Shown: positions 1 through 9,179, counted from the first letter of the stretch. The stretch is 64,000 nt of DNA from Pseudonocardia sp. C8 (GCF_014267175.1 NZ_JACMTR010000002.1:5605501-5669500); one strand, 5' to 3'. The notes: generated by a model from the sequence alone, not told the origin. Numbers and translations are program-made.

Positions 1-2
1 TC

Positions 3-2789
3 CGCAGCGACAACCAGCGCGAGGTGCTGATCCGCCAGATCGCCGCCCAGCTCGGCGAGCTGCAGGGCCGCTGGCTGCACCTGCGCGTCACCACCCGGCC
101 GTACCCGGTGCACATGTGGGCCGAGTCGTTCGACCAGAACGCGATGGGCCGGATGCCCGACGTGCCCGGCGCCCTGGGCTGGGACGGGTTCCTGGAGGGC
201 GAGCAGCGCCACCTCATGGGGCTGTCGATGGCCGACAAGGAGGTCTTCCTCGGCATCGAGGTCTCCGGCCGGGGCCTGCTCGACCGCTGGGTCGAGCGCG
301 CCGCGCCCGTCCTCGACCGGATCGCACCGTCGGCCGTGCGGGCCGAGCTCGCCGCGCTGGAGTCCGAGGTCAACCACCTCGACGTCCTCGTCGCCGGGTC
401 CGGGCTGGACGCCGTCCCGGCCACCGCCGAGGACATGGCCTGGCTGATGCACCGCTCGGTGGCGCTCGGCCTGCCGGCACCGCGCGGGCTGTCCTCGGTG
501 CCACGCGGGGTCTCCACCTGGGAACCCGAGGATCTCGCCGCCTTCACCGAGGGCGTCGACCTGCACCAGGAGCCGTACGCGCCGACCGTGCAGGTCGTCG
601 GGCGGATGCGGTCGCAGGCGGTGTCCCGCAACGTCGCGGTGCTGTCCGTGGGGCTGATGGAGGGCCTGCGCATCCCCGAGGTCGACGACCCGTGGATGCA
701 GCACTCGGACCGGCTGCCGTTTCCCGTCGAGTGGTCGGCCCGGATCTACGTGCGCCGCCCGGAGGACGTCACCGGCGAGCTGCAGCGCCAGATGGGCAAG
801 GTGCGCAGCCAGATCCGGCACTACACCCACGACCACGACCTCGACCCGCCGATGTCGCTGGCCCGCCAGGCCGACCGGGTGCTGGAGGTCGAGGACGAGC
901 TCACCACCGGGCTCACCCAGCTCAACACCCGGCTCTACGGCTGGTGGCGGATCGCCGTGTCCGGCCGGGACGAGGCCGAGGCCACCACCCGTGCCCAGCA
1001 GGTCGTCGACCTGTACCGGCCCAAGGTGCAGATCGAGCACCCCGAGGCCCAGTACCGCTACGCCCGCGAGTTCATCCCCGGCGAACCCCTGGCGTCGACG
1101 GCGTACCGGCGGCGCGGCAGCGTCACCTGGGCGGCGGCCGGGGTGCCGGCCGCGACCGCGTCCGTCGGTGACCGGCGCGGGATCATGCTCGGCGAGACGT
1201 GCACGGCGACCCGCCGCCCGGTCGCCTGGGACCCGTGGCTCGCGCAGGAGGTGCGCCGCGCGTCCGGCCTGACCGCGATCGTCGGCGGCCTGGGGTCCGG
1301 AAAGTCCTTTTTGACCGGTTTGGTGGTGTACAAGACGCTGCGTGCCGGGGCCCGCTGGACGGTGCTCGACCCGTCCGGCCCGCTGTCGGAGCTGACCCGG
1401 CTGCCGGAGCTCACGCCGTTCTCCCGGCACATCAACCTGCTGCGCGCCGACCCGGGCATCCTCAACCCGTACCGGGTCGTCGCCGAGCCCCGCCCGGACC
1501 ACTTCGCCGACGACGAGGACCCCGAGCGGGCCTGGAAGCGGGAACGCTCGCTGGCCGCCGCCACCCGTCGCCGGCTGGTGCTGGACGTGCTGTCCGGCCT
1601 GCTGCCGTACGAGATCTCCCGGCAGCCGCACACCCGGATCGTGCTGCTCCGGGCGGTCCGCGAGGTCGGCGGCTCCCCGGACCGGCACCCCGGCATGGTG
1701 ATCGACGTGCTGCGCCGGCACGCGGCCGACGGCGAGGAGCACGCCGGCGTCGTCGCCGACTTCCTCGACGAGCGCCGCGAGCTGCCGCAGGCCGCGCTGC
1801 TGTTCCCGGACGCCACCCGCGACGACCCGTGGCACGCCGACCGCGACTACCGCCTCACCGTGCTGACCATGCAGGGGCTGTCGCTGCCCCGCCCGGGCAG
1901 CCCGCGCGAGGAGTGGACCGACAACGAGTCGCTCGGCGTGGAGCTGCTCAACCTGGCGTCCTGGCTGACCCAGCGCACCATCTACGACGCCGACCGGAAC
2001 CTCCGCAAGGGCGTCGCGCTCGACGAGACGCACTTCCTGTCCCAGGTCCCCACCGGCAAGGTGCTGATCGACCGGCTGGCCCGCGACTCCCGCAAGTTCA
2101 ACGTCCGGGCGCTGTTCGCCTCCCAGCTGGCAGGTGACCTGCTGCGGGTGTCCGGGTTCGCGTCCCTGGTCAACGCGGTGTTCGTCGGCCGGACCGACGA
2201 CGAGGAGGCCCAGTCGGAGGCGCTGCGGCTGCTGCGGGTGCCCACCGACGTCGGCTACGAGGAGATGCTCGGGACGCTCTCGCCGCGGCCCCGGCACGAC
2301 GACCGGCCCGACGACACCCCGCGCCAGTTCGTCTTCGCCGACGGCCACGGGGGCGTCGAGAAGATCCGCATCGACCTGGAGGCCCCGCACCTGGAGCACG
2401 TCCGGGACGCGCTGGACACCAACCCGGACGCCGCCCGCGCGACCGCGCCCCGGGCGTCCGGAGCGGAGATGAACGCCCCGGACGAGCCGACCCCGCTGCC
2501 GGCTGCGCCGCGCCAGGCGCTGCCCGCGGTCCACCCCGACCTGGACGGCGACGACCTCGACGTCGACACCCGGATCGGGCCCGGGGACGCCGACCCGGTC
2601 CTGGCCGGGGACGTGCGGGCCGCCGGGGTGCAGGTGGTCCCGGCCGGCGGGCCGGAGGACGCGGAGCTGTACGACGACGAGCAGATCGACCTGCTCGACG
2701 AGTTCGACGAGGACTGGGTGGTGGACGAGCCCGCCCCCGCCACGCGCAACGGGCACCGGCCGGACGACCCCGGAGGACACGGGCGGTGA
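3..2789 (+). CDS. VirB4/TraC-like secretion ATPase, 5'-partial
   Basis: The frame is open to the left edge, so the true start lies outside the window; GTG 24 is only the first start codon visible. The protein resembles VirB4-type ATPases that power type IV secretion or conjugation. Seen: an N-terminal domain of about 400 residues rich in Arg and Trp, a Walker A motif GGLGSGKSF near residue 420 (from GTG 24), a Walker B-like stretch ending in ALDETHF near 665, and a low-complexity acidic tail after about residue 810. The stop overlaps the next start as GTGA, so the four genes to 6307 are translationally coupled. Similar four-gene sets without a relaxase are known in actinobacterial chromosomes, so a cell-envelope role is as likely as DNA transfer (inference). 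Confidence 0.8.
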   Translation, partial: RSDNQREVLIRQIAAQLGELQGRWLHLRVTTRPYPVHMWAESFDQNAMGRMPDVPGALGWDGFLEGEQRHLMGLSMADKEVFLGIEVSGRGLLDRWVERAAPVLDRIAPSAVRAELAALESEVNHLDVLVAGSGLDAVPATAEDMAWLMHRSVALGLPAPRGLSSVPRGVSTWEPEDLAAFTEGVDLHQEPYAPTVQVVGRMRSQAVSRNVAVLSVGLMEGLRIPEVDDPWMQHSDRLPFPVEWSARIYVRRPEDVTGELQRQMGKVRSQIRHYTHDHDLDPPMSLARQADRVLEVEDELTTGLTQLNTRLYGWWRIAVSGRDEAEATTRAQQVVDLYRPKVQIEHPEAQYRYAREFIPGEPLASTAYRRRGSVTWAAAGVPAATASVGDRRGIMLGETCTATRRPVAWDPWLAQEVRRASGLTAIVGGLGSGKSFLTGLVVYKTLRAGARWTVLDPSGPLSELTRLPELTPFSRHINLLRADPGILNPYRVVAEPRPDHFADDEDPERAWKRERSLAAATRRRLVLDVLSGLLPYEISRQPHTRIVLLRAVREVGGSPDRHPGMVIDVLRRHAADGEEHAGVVADFLDERRELPQAALLFPDATRDDPWHADRDYRLTVLTMQGLSLPRPGSPREEWTDNESLGVELLNLASWLTQRTIYDADRNLRKGVALDETHFLSQVPTGKVLIDRLARDSRKFNVRALFASQLAGDLLRVSGFASLVNAVFVGRTDDEEAQSEALRLLRVPTDVGYEEMLGTLSPRPRHDDRPDDTPRQFVFADGHGGVEKIRIDLEAPHLEHVRDALDTNPDAARATAPRASGAEMNAPDEPTPLPAAPRQALPAVHPDLDGDDLDVDTRIGPGDADPVLAGDVRAAGVQVVPAGGPEDAELYDDEQIDLLDEFDEDWVVDEPAPATRNGHRPDDPGGHGR

Positions 2790-4693
2790 CCGGTGGGCTG
2801 GACCCGTCCGGCGGTGCCGGTGCGTGGGTCGTCCTGGGCGTGCTGCTCGCGGCCGTGGTCGTCGCGGTCCGGCGGGGACGCCGCCGGGACGCGCCGGCCC
2901 GGCCGCGGCGCCGGGCGGTGCTCATGGTCGCGGCGGTGGCCGTCGGCACGATCCTGATCGGCTCGCCGGCGATGGCCCAGGCACTGGACTGCAAGACGCC
3001 GCCGGAGCCGGACCGTCCCGGGACCGGGCTCGTCGGGTCGCTGGACCGGCCGTCCGCGTTGCACGGCGAGGCCGGCAGCGTCTACGAGGAGGTCGGCTAC
3101 GCCGGCCTGGTCTGGCACAACTACGACCTGGGCTGCGCGGCGTCCGGGGTGCTGAACCCGTCGGTCACCACCGACACCTGGCTCGGCAACCAGGTGTTCA
3201 ACCTGGCCAAGCTCACCGTGGGCGGCGTCAACTGGGCGCACTACCTGATCGCCGACGGTGGCGCCCTGTTCGAGCCGCTCGACACCGTCATCACCACCGC
3301 CACCCGGGCCATGTACGAGACCGTGTTCACGACGTGGGTCGGGCTGGCCCTGCTCGTGTTCGCGGTCATCATCCTGCTGCTGGCGATGCGCGGCGACCTT
3401 GCCCGGCAGGCGCAACGCACCGGGATGGCCGTCTTCGCGCTGATGCTCGGCTCGGCGGCCTACCTCGCCCCGGTGGACTGGTCCCGGGCCGCCGACGACC
3501 TGCTGCTCGACGGTGTCACCCAGATGCAGGAGGGCTTCCTCGGGCAGGTCGGGCTCGGTACCCGGGACACGCTGCCGACCGTGCTCGTCGACCAGGTCGC
3601 CTACCAGAACTGGCTGCGCGGGACCTTCGGCGCGCCGGACGTCCCCCAGGCCCGTGACCTGGGCCGCGACCTGCTCCGGGCGCAGGCGTTCACGATCGAC
3701 GAGGTCGACCAGCGCCGGGACACCTCGGAGACGGCGGAGCGGAAGAAGGCCGACTACGGCGCGATCGCCGACCGCATGGGCGACCGGTACCCGTACTTCA
3801 CCGGGGCGGCCGGCAGCCGGATCGGCGCCGGGACGCTCGCGTTGATCCAGGCCGCCTGCATCGCGCTGTTCCAGCTGCTGGCGAAGGTGCTCCTGCTGGT
3901 CGCGCTGCTGATCATCCGGCTGCTGGTGGTGTGCGCGCCGGCCGTCGCCGTCGTCGCCCTGCTGAAACCGGACGTCATCCCGGCCGTGTTGCGGATCGCC
4001 GGGGCCGCCGTGGTGAACACGATCGTGGTCGGCGCGCTGGCCGGGCTGCACGCGCTGCTCGTGGTGTCGCTGTTCGCGCCCGGCGCCGGTATCGACCTGT
4101 GGCTGGCCCTGCTGGTCACCGGCGTCGTGACGCTGGTGCTGTGGGCGGTGGCGCGGCCGTTCCGGCGGCTGGTGTCGATGGTGTCGCTGACCCGCGAGCA
4201 GTTCGGCGGGATCGTCCCGGGCGTCGCCGACGGTCCGATGTCGAAGGTGTGGAACCGGATGCGCGGCCCCGTGCCCGGGGAGGAACGGCAGACCCGCTGG
4301 TGGGCGGAGCGCGGCACCGGGTCCGGGTCGGGTGACCCGGACAGTGCCCGGCCGGAGGCCGAGACCGTCGCCGGGCCGGGGGCCCGGCCGTGGCGGCGCC
4401 GCCCGCACCCCGAGCTGCCGGAGGCCGACGAGCACGCCCGGATCGCCGAGCCGCGGCGGGGCGCGCTGCCGGTCGGACCGTCCGGTCGCCCGGACACCGG
4501 TTCCGGGATCCCCGGGCGCGCCGGACCCGGCGAGATCGACGACCGGTCGATCTACCGGCGGGCCGACGCCGGCCGGCGCCGCCCCGGCGACCCCGCGCCG
4601 GTGACCCCCGAGCTGGTGGACGGCGTTCCGGTGTACAAGATCTACCGGCCGCGGGCCGCACGGGCCGAGGGTTGGGGGGACCGTGCCGATTAG
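2786..4693 (+). CDS. polytopic membrane protein of type IV secretion-like operon
   Basis: A 635-residue protein. GTG 2786 overlaps the ATPase stop by 4 bp. Seen: a hydrophobic segment at about residues 13-32, a second near 45-63 ending in PAMAQA that looks like a signal-peptide cleavage region, a Cys-containing extracytoplasmic stretch, then membrane segments around 180-200, 210-230, 345-385 and 400-460. The C-terminal 170 residues are Arg/Pro/Gly-rich and probably cytoplasmic. The layout recalls TrbL/VirB6-like channel components, but I cannot assign a family from sequence alone. It lies between a VirB4-like ATPase and a bitopic protein plus cell-wall hydrolase, as expected for a secretion-channel subunit. 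Confidence 0.75.
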   Translation: MTGGLDPSGGAGAWVVLGVLLAAVVVAVRRGRRRDAPARPRRRAVLMVAAVAVGTILIGSPAMAQALDCKTPPEPDRPGTGLVGSLDRPSALHGEAGSVYEEVGYAGLVWHNYDLGCAASGVLNPSVTTDTWLGNQVFNLAKLTVGGVNWAHYLIADGGALFEPLDTVITTATRAMYETVFTTWVGLALLVFAVIILLLAMRGDLARQAQRTGMAVFALMLGSAAYLAPVDWSRAADDLLLDGVTQMQEGFLGQVGLGTRDTLPTVLVDQVAYQNWLRGTFGAPDVPQARDLGRDLLRAQAFTIDEVDQRRDTSETAERKKADYGAIADRMGDRYPYFTGAAGSRIGAGTLALIQAACIALFQLLAKVLLLVALLIIRLLVVCAPAVAVVALLKPDVIPAVLRIAGAAVVNTIVVGALAGLHALLVVSLFAPGAGIDLWLALLVTGVVTLVLWAVARPFRRLVSMVSLTREQFGGIVPGVADGPMSKVWNRMRGPVPGEERQTRWWAERGTGSGSGDPDSARPEAETVAGPGARPWRRRPHPELPEADEHARIAEPRRGALPVGPSGRPDTGSGIPGRAGPGEIDDRSIYRRADAGRRRPGDPAPVTPELVDGVPVYKIYRPRAARAEGWGDRAD

Positions 4694-5282
4694 GTCGCCC
4701 CGCGGCCGGGCCGCCGCCTACCGCGCGGTGTGGCAGTGGCCGCTGCGCTCCCCCGCCCGGCTGGCGTTCTCGGTCGTCGTGCTCGGTGCGCTGGTCTTCG
4801 GCCTCGTCTACGTCGGCGGGCAGGTCGGCGGCGGCAGCTCCTCCGGTGGGCTGCTCGCCGGGGGCTCCGACGGGCAGCGCTGGGACCCCGGCGGCTCCGG
4901 CGTGTCCGCGACGCCGACCCCGACGATGCTGCCGCCGGTCCCCGCCCTGACCCCGCAGGCGCTGCCGCCGGACCGGGCCCCGCGCCAGGCGCTCGAGGTC
5001 GCGCGGGTGTGGGCGTCGGCGTGGGTGAACCACCCCGAGGGGATCACCCCGGAGCAGTGGCTCGCCGGCCTGCGGCCCTACACCACCGACGAGTTCCTCG
5101 GCGTGCTCGGGGGCGTCGACCCGGCGAACATCCCGGCGTCCCGGGTGACCGGGCCGGCGACCCCGACCCGGGCCGCGCCGAAGAGCGTCGAGGTCGAGGT
5201 GCCGACCGACACGCTCCGGCTGCGGATCCTGGTCGTCGACACCGACGCGGGCTGGAAGGTGTCCCGCTACGACCGGGCATGA
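4683..5282 (+). CDS. bitopic envelope protein of secretion-like operon
   Basis: A 199-residue protein whose GTG start lies inside the preceding gene (11-bp overlap). Seen: a basic N-terminus, one membrane anchor at about residues 26-50, a Ser/Gly/Thr/Pro linker to about 100, then a globular domain of about 90 residues (ALEVARVWASAWVN onward) that would lie outside the membrane. Single-anchor proteins with a small extracytoplasmic alpha/beta domain occur in actinobacterial conjugation-like operons (VirB8/TcpC-like). The resemblance is architectural, not a recognised motif. Its stop overlaps the next start as ATGA. Confidence 0.7.
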   Translation: MPIRSPRGRAAAYRAVWQWPLRSPARLAFSVVVLGALVFGLVYVGGQVGGGSSSGGLLAGGSDGQRWDPGGSGVSATPTPTMLPPVPALTPQALPPDRAPRQALEVARVWASAWVNHPEGITPEQWLAGLRPYTTDEFLGVLGGVDPANIPASRVTGPATPTRAAPKSVEVEVPTDTLRLRILVVDTDAGWKVSRYDRA

Positions 5283-6307
5283 GCACGCCCGTCACCCGGG
5301 CCCTCCGACCGCTGCGGCTGCTCCTGCCGTTCGTGGCGATCGGGATGGCGCTGGTGCTGTTCCTGACCATCGGGTTCCTGGCGTTCAGCCCGAACATCGG
5401 TGGGGGCCGGCAGCCGTCCCAGTGGTGCGACACCGGCATCTCGACGGAGACCAGCGGCCGCGGCGGCGGTGGGGGCACCACCATCGAGACGCTCAGCGAG
5501 GAGCAGAAGCGGAACGCGTCCGCGATCATCTCGGTGGCCAAGGACATGGACCTGCCGCCCCGGGCCTGGATGGTCGCGCTGGCCACCGCGATGCAGGAGT
5601 CGACCCTCAAGAACCTCGACTACGGCGACCGGGACTCGCTCGGGCTGTTCCAGCAGCGGCCGTCCATGGGCTGGGGGACGCCCGAGCAGGTCACCGACCC
5701 CGCGTACAGCAGCCGGATCTTCTACGAGCGGTTGCTGGAGGTGCCGGGCTGGGACAGCATGCCGGTCACCGTCGCCGCCCAGACGGTGCAGCGCTCCGCG
5801 TTCCCGGACGCCTACGCCAAGTGGGAGACCCTCGCCGCGTCGATCGTCGAGCAGATCGGCGACGTCGCGAACCCCACCGGCTGCGAACCCGGGACGACCG
5901 GTGCGCTCCCGCCGGGGGCGGCCGGCGCGGCGATCGGGTTCGCGCTCGGGGAGCTGGGCAAGCCCTACGTCTGGGGGGCGACCGGCCCGAACGCCTACGA
6001 CTGCTCCGGGCTGCTGATGCGGGCCTACGAGGCGGCGGGGATGACGATCCCGCGGGTGTCGCGGGACCAGTACCACTCCGGCGGGCACCTGCCGGTCCGC
6101 GAGGTCCAGCCGGGGGACTTCCTGTTCTACGCCCACGACCCCTCGGACCCGTCGACGATCTACCACGTCACGATGTACATCGGCGACGACAAGATGGTCG
6201 AGGCGCCGAACAAGGACCACCCGGTGCGGGTGCAGCCGGTGCCCTGGGACTTCGGGGACCTCGTCCCGCTGGCGACCCGCCCGGGGACGACGAATGCGGC
6301 GGCGTAG
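5279..6307 (+). CDS. transglycosylase-like and NlpC/P60 cell-wall hydrolase
   Basis: A 342-residue protein starting at ATG 5279, overlapping the previous stop as ATGA; the open frame extends far upstream but the coupled ATG is the sensible start. Seen: one N-terminal membrane segment (about residues 12-40), a lysozyme-like region containing MQESTLKNLDYGD and GLFQQRPSMGWG (about 95-130), and a C-terminal NlpC/P60 domain with catalytic Cys in AYDCSGLL (about 240) and His in IYHVTMYIGD (about 290). It probably cuts peptidoglycan glycan and peptide bonds to open the wall for the channel encoded upstream, the role of VirB1-type enzymes in type IV systems. Last gene of the operon. Confidence 0.85.
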   Translation: MSTPVTRALRPLRLLLPFVAIGMALVLFLTIGFLAFSPNIGGGRQPSQWCDTGISTETSGRGGGGGTTIETLSEEQKRNASAIISVAKDMDLPPRAWMVALATAMQESTLKNLDYGDRDSLGLFQQRPSMGWGTPEQVTDPAYSSRIFYERLLEVPGWDSMPVTVAAQTVQRSAFPDAYAKWETLAASIVEQIGDVANPTGCEPGTTGALPPGAAGAAIGFALGELGKPYVWGATGPNAYDCSGLLMRAYEAAGMTIPRVSRDQYHSGGHLPVREVQPGDFLFYAHDPSDPSTIYHVTMYIGDDKMVEAPNKDHPVRVQPVPWDFGDLVPLATRPGTTNAAA

Positions 6308-6312
6308 CCACC

Positions 6313-6354
6313 CGTGAGTGGTTAGCGGTGCTGGAACCCTCATAACCACTCACG
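6313..6354. terminator. bidirectional hairpin, GTGAGTGG family, copy 1
   Basis: A perfect 12-bp inverted repeat: CGTGAGTGGTTA at 6313-6324 and TAACCACTCACG at 6343-6354, with an 18-nt loop. It sits between two convergent genes, and the minus-strand gene uses a TGA inside the stem (6350-6352) as its stop. There is no U-tract, which is common for actinobacterial terminators. The same right-arm 12-mer recurs at 35658-35669. Confidence 0.75.
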
Positions 6355-7147
6355 AGCGCCGGAGGCGCGCGGAGTCGGCCAGCCGGTCCAGCTCGGCGGT
6401 CAGGGCGTCGGCGTCGACCGGTCCGGCGTGCACGGTCGCGCCCTCCGGCAGCGGGCCGCCGACGGAGTCCGGGACGGGTCGGCGCTGGTAGAAGCAGCCC
6501 TCCGCGGTCGCGTGCACGAGCAGGAGCGCCGGTGCCCGGCACGGATGGGTGCCCTTGCGGCCGGCGCCGAGCTGGGCCAGCCCGTCGACCCGGCCCATCC
6601 GGCGGGCCAGATCCGCCTCCGTCCCGGTGCAGCCGCGCCGGAGCAGCTCGGGGACGAACCGGTCGGCGTCGTCGCCGGCAGCCTCGACCGCGTCCGCGAG
6701 CACGGTGGCCGGGATCCGCACCGCCGGTCCCGGCCCGGGGACGACGTCACCGAGCAGCTCCACCAACGCCGCCGCGGCCCGGTGCGGGCGGACGCGGACC
6801 AGCGCGACGTCGTCGCCGATCCGGGTGGCGAGCACCGCCCGCCCGGCGCGCTGCCCGACCAGCGCCCGCTGCCGGTGCGGCGGCGCGACGACCAGGTCCT
6901 GCTGGAGCTCCGGGGCGACGACCGTGCGCAGGTCGTCGGCGAGGGACGGCAGGAACGCGCCGTGGGCGAACAGCCCGCGCGCGCCCATCGAGACCAGGGC
7001 CCCGCGCACGGTCCGCGCCCGTTCGACGTCGGTGGCGCCCGGGCTGAGCAGCTCCAGGACGGCCGGGTTCGGTCCGAGATCGAGCAGGTCCCGGGCGACA
7101 TCGAACTCGGTCGCGCTCAGGACGGTCGCCCGCCGCCAGTCGATCAT
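6350..7147 (-). CDS. EspG-like ESX secretion chaperone
   Basis: A 265-residue protein beginning MIDWRRATVLSATEF, the typical opening of the EspG family, whose members bind PE-PPE substrates of type VII secretion in the cytosol. ATG 7147 overlaps the stop of the upstream PPE-like gene as ATGA, so chaperone and presumed client are translationally coupled. No signal peptide or membrane segment is visible, as expected. The size is typical of the family (about 260-290 residues). No ESX core gene (eccB/C/D/E, mycP) is in the window, so the pair must use an apparatus encoded elsewhere. Confidence 0.75.
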   Translation of the reverse strand: MIDWRRATVLSATEFDVARDLLDLGPNPAVLELLSPGATDVERARTVRGALVSMGARGLFAHGAFLPSLADDLRTVVAPELQQDLVVAPPHRQRALVGQRAGRAVLATRIGDDVALVRVRPHRAAAALVELLGDVVPGPGPAVRIPATVLADAVEAAGDDADRFVPELLRRGCTGTEADLARRMGRVDGLAQLGAGRKGTHPCRAPALLLVHATAEGCFYQRRPVPDSVGGPLPEGATVHAGPVDADALTAELDRLADSARLRRS

Positions 7148-8790
7148 CGCTGGTCCTGGTCGGGCCCGAGGACCGGGTCGGTCGCCGTGACCTCGACGTC
7201 GAACACCTCGCCGGTGGGGACGACGTAGCGGTTGCGGTGCTCCTGCCCGTCGCGCGGGCCGGCCCCCATCATCGGGCCGTAGCCGGGGATGCCGGACCCG
7301 CGGCCCGCCTCGGTGGTGCGGCCCGCGTAGCCGCCGGGTTCGCCGGCACGGACCCCGGACGTGCGAGGGTCGGTGGCGGCCCATGCTCCGGATCCCCGGC
7401 CGCCCGGGCCGTGGGGATCGCCGGAGCCCCGGCCGAGGACGCCGTGCGGGTCGCCGGAGCCGCGGCCGGCCGGACCGTGCGGATCGCCGAGCCCCCGGCC
7501 GAGGACACCGTGCGGATCGCCGGAGCCGCGGCCGATGCCGTGGGGACCGCCGATGCCGCGGCCGCTGCCGTACAGCTCGCCGGGGACCCGGCCGTACGCG
7601 CCGCCCGGGAACGGGGCCGGTGGGCGGGCCATCTGCTGCTGCCGGGCGCCGTCGGCGAACCTGCGGGCGAGGTCGTCCCGGACCCTGCCCGCGTCGGGCC
7701 CGGGCACGGTGGGGATCGGCGCGGCGACCGGCCGGTCGTACGACGGGTACGGCGATGCCGCGCCCGCCCCGGGCCCGCGCTCGGGGCCGGGGGTGTACGG
7801 CCCGCTCGGGGCCGAGCCGGCCGGGGAGGGCCCGGAGTCCTGCGGGGCCGTCACCATCGGTGCGGGCCGGTCCGCGCCGCCTGCGGGCGGACCGTCGCCT
7901 GCACCCCCGGGGCCCCGTGGGTCGCCGGGCCGGCCGTCGGGTGACGGTCCGCCCGGCCCGCCGCCCGGGATGCCGGCCGGCGGGCCCGGAACTCCCGGTG
8001 CCGGGGCGGTTCCGCCCGTGGTCGTCGGGCCGCCGGCGCCGCCGGGGGCCACCGGCCCACCGGCCCCGCCCGGAACCACCGGCACACCGGCACCGCCGGG
8101 TGCCGACGGCACACCCGTCCGACCCGGCAGCCCGCCCCCGCCCGGCAGTGCCGCGACGCCGGGGTGCGAGGCAGCGCCGTCGCCGGAGCTCGCGCCCGCC
8201 GTCGCCGGAGCGGCGGAGCCGCCGTGCCCCGCACCACCGGACGGTGCCGGAGGCGGTGCCACCCCGGTCGTGAACCGGTCGTCGGTCGCGGAGGTCTGGG
8301 TGGCGTACTGGTGCAGCGCGCGGTTGGCGACCTCGTCGTTGGCCTGGTTGTGCTCGGCGATCGTCACGTGGTCGGTCCCGTTGCCCCACACCGAGTGCCA
8401 CGCCTCGCCGAGGTTGTCCCCGGCCCGCTGCAGCCACGAGAACTCCGCCGGATCCAGGTACTCGATCTGCCGGCGCATCGCCTCGAACGAGTGGCCGTGG
8501 TCGATCATGCGGTCCGCGCCGTTCCGGGCGATCGTCGCGGAGTCGGAGACACCGTCCGCGGTCGCGGTCAGCGACGTCTGCGCTGCGTCCGCGGCCGGGC
8601 CCTGCCAGGCGATGCCGAGGCGTTTCGACGCGCCGTCGGTGGCGTCGCGGGCGGCCCCGAGATTGTCGGTCAGCGACGTCAGCCCGTCCGAGACCTGCTG
8701 GGCGGCACTCATTCCCGGCTGGCCTTTCACCCAGGCGAACTTCGTCGCCATGTCGAAGGCCTCGAACGCGTAGCAACGTGGGAGGGCCAT
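7144..8790 (-). CDS. PPE-like type VII secretion substrate with Gly/Pro repeat tail
   Basis: A 548-residue protein from ATG 8790, 11 bp after the preceding stop; ATG 8751 (MATKFAWVKG) is an alternative with a GAGG box. Residues 1-190 are helical and carry a WxG-like IAWQGPAADAA hairpin. Residues about 195-400 are Pro/Gly/Ala-rich and disordered. Residues about 410-470 hold near-tandem GRGSGDPHG units, and the end returns to ordered sequence (GEVFDVEVTATD). The architecture matches PPE/EspB-like secreted proteins: helical targeting domain plus low-complexity tail. Coupling to an EspG-like gene supports this. The function at the surface is unknown. Confidence 0.7.
   Translation of the reverse strand: MALPRCYAFEAFDMATKFAWVKGQPGMSAAQQVSDGLTSLTDNLGAARDATDGASKRLGIAWQGPAADAAQTSLTATADGVSDSATIARNGADRMIDHGHSFEAMRRQIEYLDPAEFSWLQRAGDNLGEAWHSVWGNGTDHVTIAEHNQANDEVANRALHQYATQTSATDDRFTTGVAPPPAPSGGAGHGGSAAPATAGASSGDGAASHPGVAALPGGGGLPGRTGVPSAPGGAGVPVVPGGAGGPVAPGGAGGPTTTGGTAPAPGVPGPPAGIPGGGPGGPSPDGRPGDPRGPGGAGDGPPAGGADRPAPMVTAPQDSGPSPAGSAPSGPYTPGPERGPGAGAASPYPSYDRPVAAPIPTVPGPDAGRVRDDLARRFADGARQQQMARPPAPFPGGAYGRVPGELYGSGRGIGGPHGIGRGSGDPHGVLGRGLGDPHGPAGRGSGDPHGVLGRGSGDPHGPGGRGSGAWAATDPRTSGVRAGEPGGYAGRTTEAGRGSGIPGYGPMMGAGPRDGQEHRNRYVVPTGEVFDVEVTATDPVLGPDQDQR
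7386..7563 (-). repeat. 33-bp tandem repeat inside the PPE-like gene
   Basis: About five consecutive 33-bp units encode GRGSGDPHGVL-type 11-mers, alternating between endings VL and PA/PG; the outermost units are more diverged. The repeat is in frame and the length is a multiple of three, so copy number can change without breaking the gene. Confidence 0.75.
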
Positions 8791-8801
8791 GTCAGCGGCC
8801 G

Positions 8802-9179
8802 TCAGCTCTCGGCCAGCGGGCCGCGGAAGCCCGGTGTACCCGCGCGGAGCGATGTCTCGACCTGGTCCTCGGTGAACCCGTACTGCAGGGCGGCCTTCTT
8901 CAGCCTGTCCCGAGCCTCTCTGACCTCCTCGAGGTGGTCCTGGTGCACAGCCAGAATCCGATCGATCTTCGACTGGAACAGCGCCTGGGCGTCGGCCGAG
9001 ACGATATCCTTGCCGCATGCCGGAATGTTCCGGAGGAGTGCGGAATTCTGGATCGCGCGCTGCATGGACGTGACCTGCTCGTCGAAGATACGACAGGCCT
9101 GCATGACGTTGTCGATATTGATCTGCGTTATCAGGCTGTCGGAAGCGCTGCCCCGTGGGTCGTGCGCAGAGGTGCTCAT
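8802..9179 (-). CDS. short helical protein of ESX-like locus
   Basis: A 125-residue protein from ATG 9179 (MSTSAHDPRGSAS). It is predicted to be almost wholly helical, with a central heptad-like stretch (SKIDRILAVHQDHLEEVREARDR shortened here to its core) and no signal peptide. It is the first gene of a minus-strand run into the PPE-like and EspG-like genes, 11 bp upstream of the former. By position it could be the PE/EsxA-like partner of the PPE-like protein, but no YxxxD/E export signal or WxG is obvious. Base composition is less GC-rich than its neighbours. Function unknown. Confidence 0.6.
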   Translation of the reverse strand: MSTSAHDPRGSASDSLITQINIDNVMQACRIFDEQVTSMQRAIQNSALLRNIPACGKDIVSADAQALFQSKIDRILAVHQDHLEEVREARDRLKKAALQYGFTEDQVETSLRAGTPGFRGPLAES

